DNA of 64,000 nucleotides, taken from contig CALOFM010000019.1 of NCBI GenBank assembly GCA_942492625.1, positions 248,001 through 312,000 of the forward strand. The letters run 5' to 3'. Source of the stretch: Thiosymbion sp942492625 (GTDB lineage: Bacteria; Pseudomonadota; Gammaproteobacteria; Chromatiales; Chromatiaceae). The translations under genes were made by a program, and so were the position numbers. Below the pieces are notes generated by a model. That model worked only from the letters and a program-made list of their open reading frames with translations, was not told the DNA's origin and searched no databases. Positions 61,720 to 64,000 of this stretch are shown in pieces; the stretch's first letter is position 1; each line of letters starts with the position of its first letter.

Positions 61720-62466
61720 TCAAGAATCCCCCTGCTCCCCTTCGGTCAGCAGCGGCCGCATCGCGTGAAGGATGTTCGCGTACAGGTGGGGATAGTCCGC
61801 CTCTTCTCGCGCCAGCAGGGCCTTCATGTGCTCGCGACGGGTGGGAGCAGAGAAGCAGGCGGGGCAGCTGTCGGGGACCACGGGCAGGCCGGCCTTGCGC
61901 GCAAAATCGGCGGTCTGGCGCTCACGGCAATAGGCCAGGGGACGGATGACGCGGATATCTCCGGCGTCGTTCAGGTATCGCGCCTTCATGGTCCGCAGCT
62001 GCCCGCCGTGGAAGATGGACATGAGCAGGCTCTCGGCCAGGTCGTCCAGGTGCTGGGCCAGGGCCAGCACCCCGTAGCCCTCGCGGCGACAAGTACTGTA
62101 GATGATGCCCCGCTTCATGCGCGAGCAGTAGGCGCAGAAGGAGTCCCCGTCCATGTGCTCCTTGGCCTGCTCCATGATGGGCTGTTGCTCGTAGAACCAA
62201 GGCAGGCCGAGGCTGTCGTAATAGTTCCGTAGCGGCCCCGGATCGAAGCCTGGCACCTGCGGATCGACGGTGACGACACCCAGCTCGAAACGCACGGGGG
62301 CGTAGCTCTGCAGATGGCGCAGGATCGCGAGCAGAGACAGGGAGTCCTTGCCGCCGGAGACACCGAGCAGTATGCGGTCGCCATCGCGGATCATGCCGTA
62401 GTCGACGACGGCCTTTCCGACTTGGCGCAGGAGCGACTTGGGTGGTTTGATGCCGGTTCCGCTCAT
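61720..62466 (-). CDS. ttcA: tRNA 2-thiocytidine(32) synthetase TtcA
   Basis: 248 aa. The PP-loop SGGKDSLSLLAIL binds ATP. CAYCSRMKRGIIY and CPACFSAPTRREHMK carry cysteines for the [4Fe-4S] cluster. TtcA thiolates cytidine 32 of certain tRNAs. It is the only tRNA-sulfur gene here and is divergent from the SPFH gene across the REPIN-like element. Confidence 0.94.
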   Translation of the reverse strand: MSGTGIKPPKSLLRQVGKAVVDYGMIRDGDRILLGVSGGKDSLSLLAILRHLQSYAPVRFELGVVTVDPQVPGFDPGPLRNYYDSLGLPWFYEQQPIMEQAKEHMDGDSFCAYCSRMKRGIIYSTCRREGYGVLALAQHLDDLAESLLMSIFHGGQLRTMKARYLNDAGDIRVIRPLAYCRERQTADFARKAGLPVVPDSCPACFSAPTRREHMKALLAREEADYPHLYANILHAMRPLLTEGEQGDS

Positions 62467-62488
62467 GGGTCGGAAGTGTAACGGACTA

Positions 62489-62543
62489 TGGGTCGGACTT
62501 CAGTCCGACTCCGATCTGCTTGTCGGGCTGCAGCCCGACCCAC
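62489..62543. repeat. REPIN-like pair of REP palindromes
   Basis: GTCGGACTTCAGTCCGAC (62492-62509) and GTCGGGCTGCAGCCCGAC (62522-62539) are two near-perfect 18-bp palindromes in inverted arrangement, flanked by TGGGTCGG and CCGACCCA. This is the structure of REPIN/BIME elements mobilised by RAYT transposases. It lies between divergent ttcA and the SPFH gene. Confidence 0.8.
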
Positions 62544-62596
62544 AGCAACGCGCAGCGGGTATACTTACAGCCTTGCCAAAACAGGAGTCGAACATC

Positions 62597-63549
<953 letters not shown>

Positions 63550-63553
<4 letters not shown>

Positions 63554-64000
63554 CCCCTGGCTGGCTCGCCGAGCTCGGCCCCTGGCACTGGCTCCTGCTT
63601 GCCATCGCGCTGATTATCTTGGAGGTACTCACCCCCACCGCCTTCTTCATGTGGCTGGCGGTTGCGGCGGGATTGGTCGCAGTGGTGTTGGCGGTCTCCT
63701 CGGACATCGGCTGGCAGGTCCAGTTGCTCCTGTTCGCCGTCCTCAGCGTGCTGAGCCTGGTCACCGGACGGCATTATCTCAAACGCCACCCCATCGCCAC
63801 CGACGAGCCGACCCTCAACAAGCGTGGGCACCATTACATCGGCCGCATCTTCACCCTGGAGCAGCCCATCGTGAACGGCGTAGGAAAGCTGCGCGTGGAC
63901 GACACCAGCTGGAAGGTCGCTGGCGAGGATTGCCTGGCGGGGACCCGGGTTACGGTGACCGGGGTCGACGGCGTCGTGCTGCTCGTCGCCTGCATCGGAT
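63550..64000 (+). CDS. NfeD-family membrane protein (3' end outside window)
   Basis: About 150 codons visible, cut at the right edge probably near the natural end. Membrane helices (WHWLLLAIALIILEVLTPTA, LVAVVLAVSSD, VQLLLFAVLSVLSLVTGRHY) are followed by an OB-fold soluble domain (IGRIFTLEQPIVNGVGKLRV, TRVTVTGVDGVVLLV). NfeD and SPFH proteins are partners in membrane quality control. The ATG overlaps the upstream stop. Confidence 0.9.

Overview
The window is a GC-rich bacterial chromosome segment. It combines several gene neighbourhoods typical of Gammaproteobacteria: algC-dut-coaBC next to radC-rpmB-rpmG, pyrE, proC-yggT-yggU, yggS-rdgB-rph, yicC, and gmk-rpoZ-spoT. The full-length SpoT, zinc-free L33 and membrane-anchored AlgC fit that class. 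The thioredoxin/rhodanese pair and overall style suggest a sulfur-oxidising or halophilic Chromatiales/Ectothiorhodospiraceae-like organism, but that placement is inference. I found no rRNA, tRNA or CRISPR array.

Layout. 1-2830: the 3' part of a Wadjet jetD gene converges on typA. 3725-12033: a MoxR-DUF58-DUF4381-BatA-BatB-BatC-BatD cluster. It carries an 18 x 18-bp minisatellite in batC and a cluster of apparent single-base frameshifts in the three genes other than batA between DUF4381 and batC. 12174-17786: a MIF-like tautomerase, an orphan MbcA/ParS-type antitoxin, a DUF4124 protein, pyrE, an AmpG-like transporter, a TauE/SafE-family membrane protein and a DUF4426 protein. 17888-26030: a dynamin-like GTPase, yggU, yggT, proC, yggS, rdgB, rph, a Ser/Thr kinase and yicC.

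26052-36500: an accessory island splits the usual yicC-gmk neighbourhood. It is a scrapyard of mobile DNA: a broken tyrosine integrase, IS110, IS1595 (two pieces), IS1182 and a probable IS21 end, plus remnants of DUF1670, radC and a type IV coupling protein. Interspersed are small genes that look intact: BrnT/BrnA, dodecin, CsbD, a DUF2934-like gene, an HMA-fold-like gene and a Zn-binding-like gene.

36530-46926: gmk, rpoZ, spoT, argB, algC, dut, coaBC, radC, rpmB and rpmG, ending in a strong terminator. 47305-54976: a fatty acid desaturase with an unusual C-terminal extension, a HyuA-like protein, and an ABC ATPase-permease-GldG-DUF4340 module. 55106-64000: mutM, then an OmpR-type regulator, a five-PAS hybrid kinase, a periplasmic thioredoxin-like protein and a rhodanese. 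Two of these genes share a nearly identical promoter architecture with four phased TTAC repeats. The window ends with ttcA, a REPIN-like palindrome pair, and an SPFH/NfeD pair cut by the right edge.

The best candidate for undescribed biology is the two-component/thiol-redox regulon at 56.0-61.5 kb. Second is the extreme acidic repeat tract in the Bat cluster.
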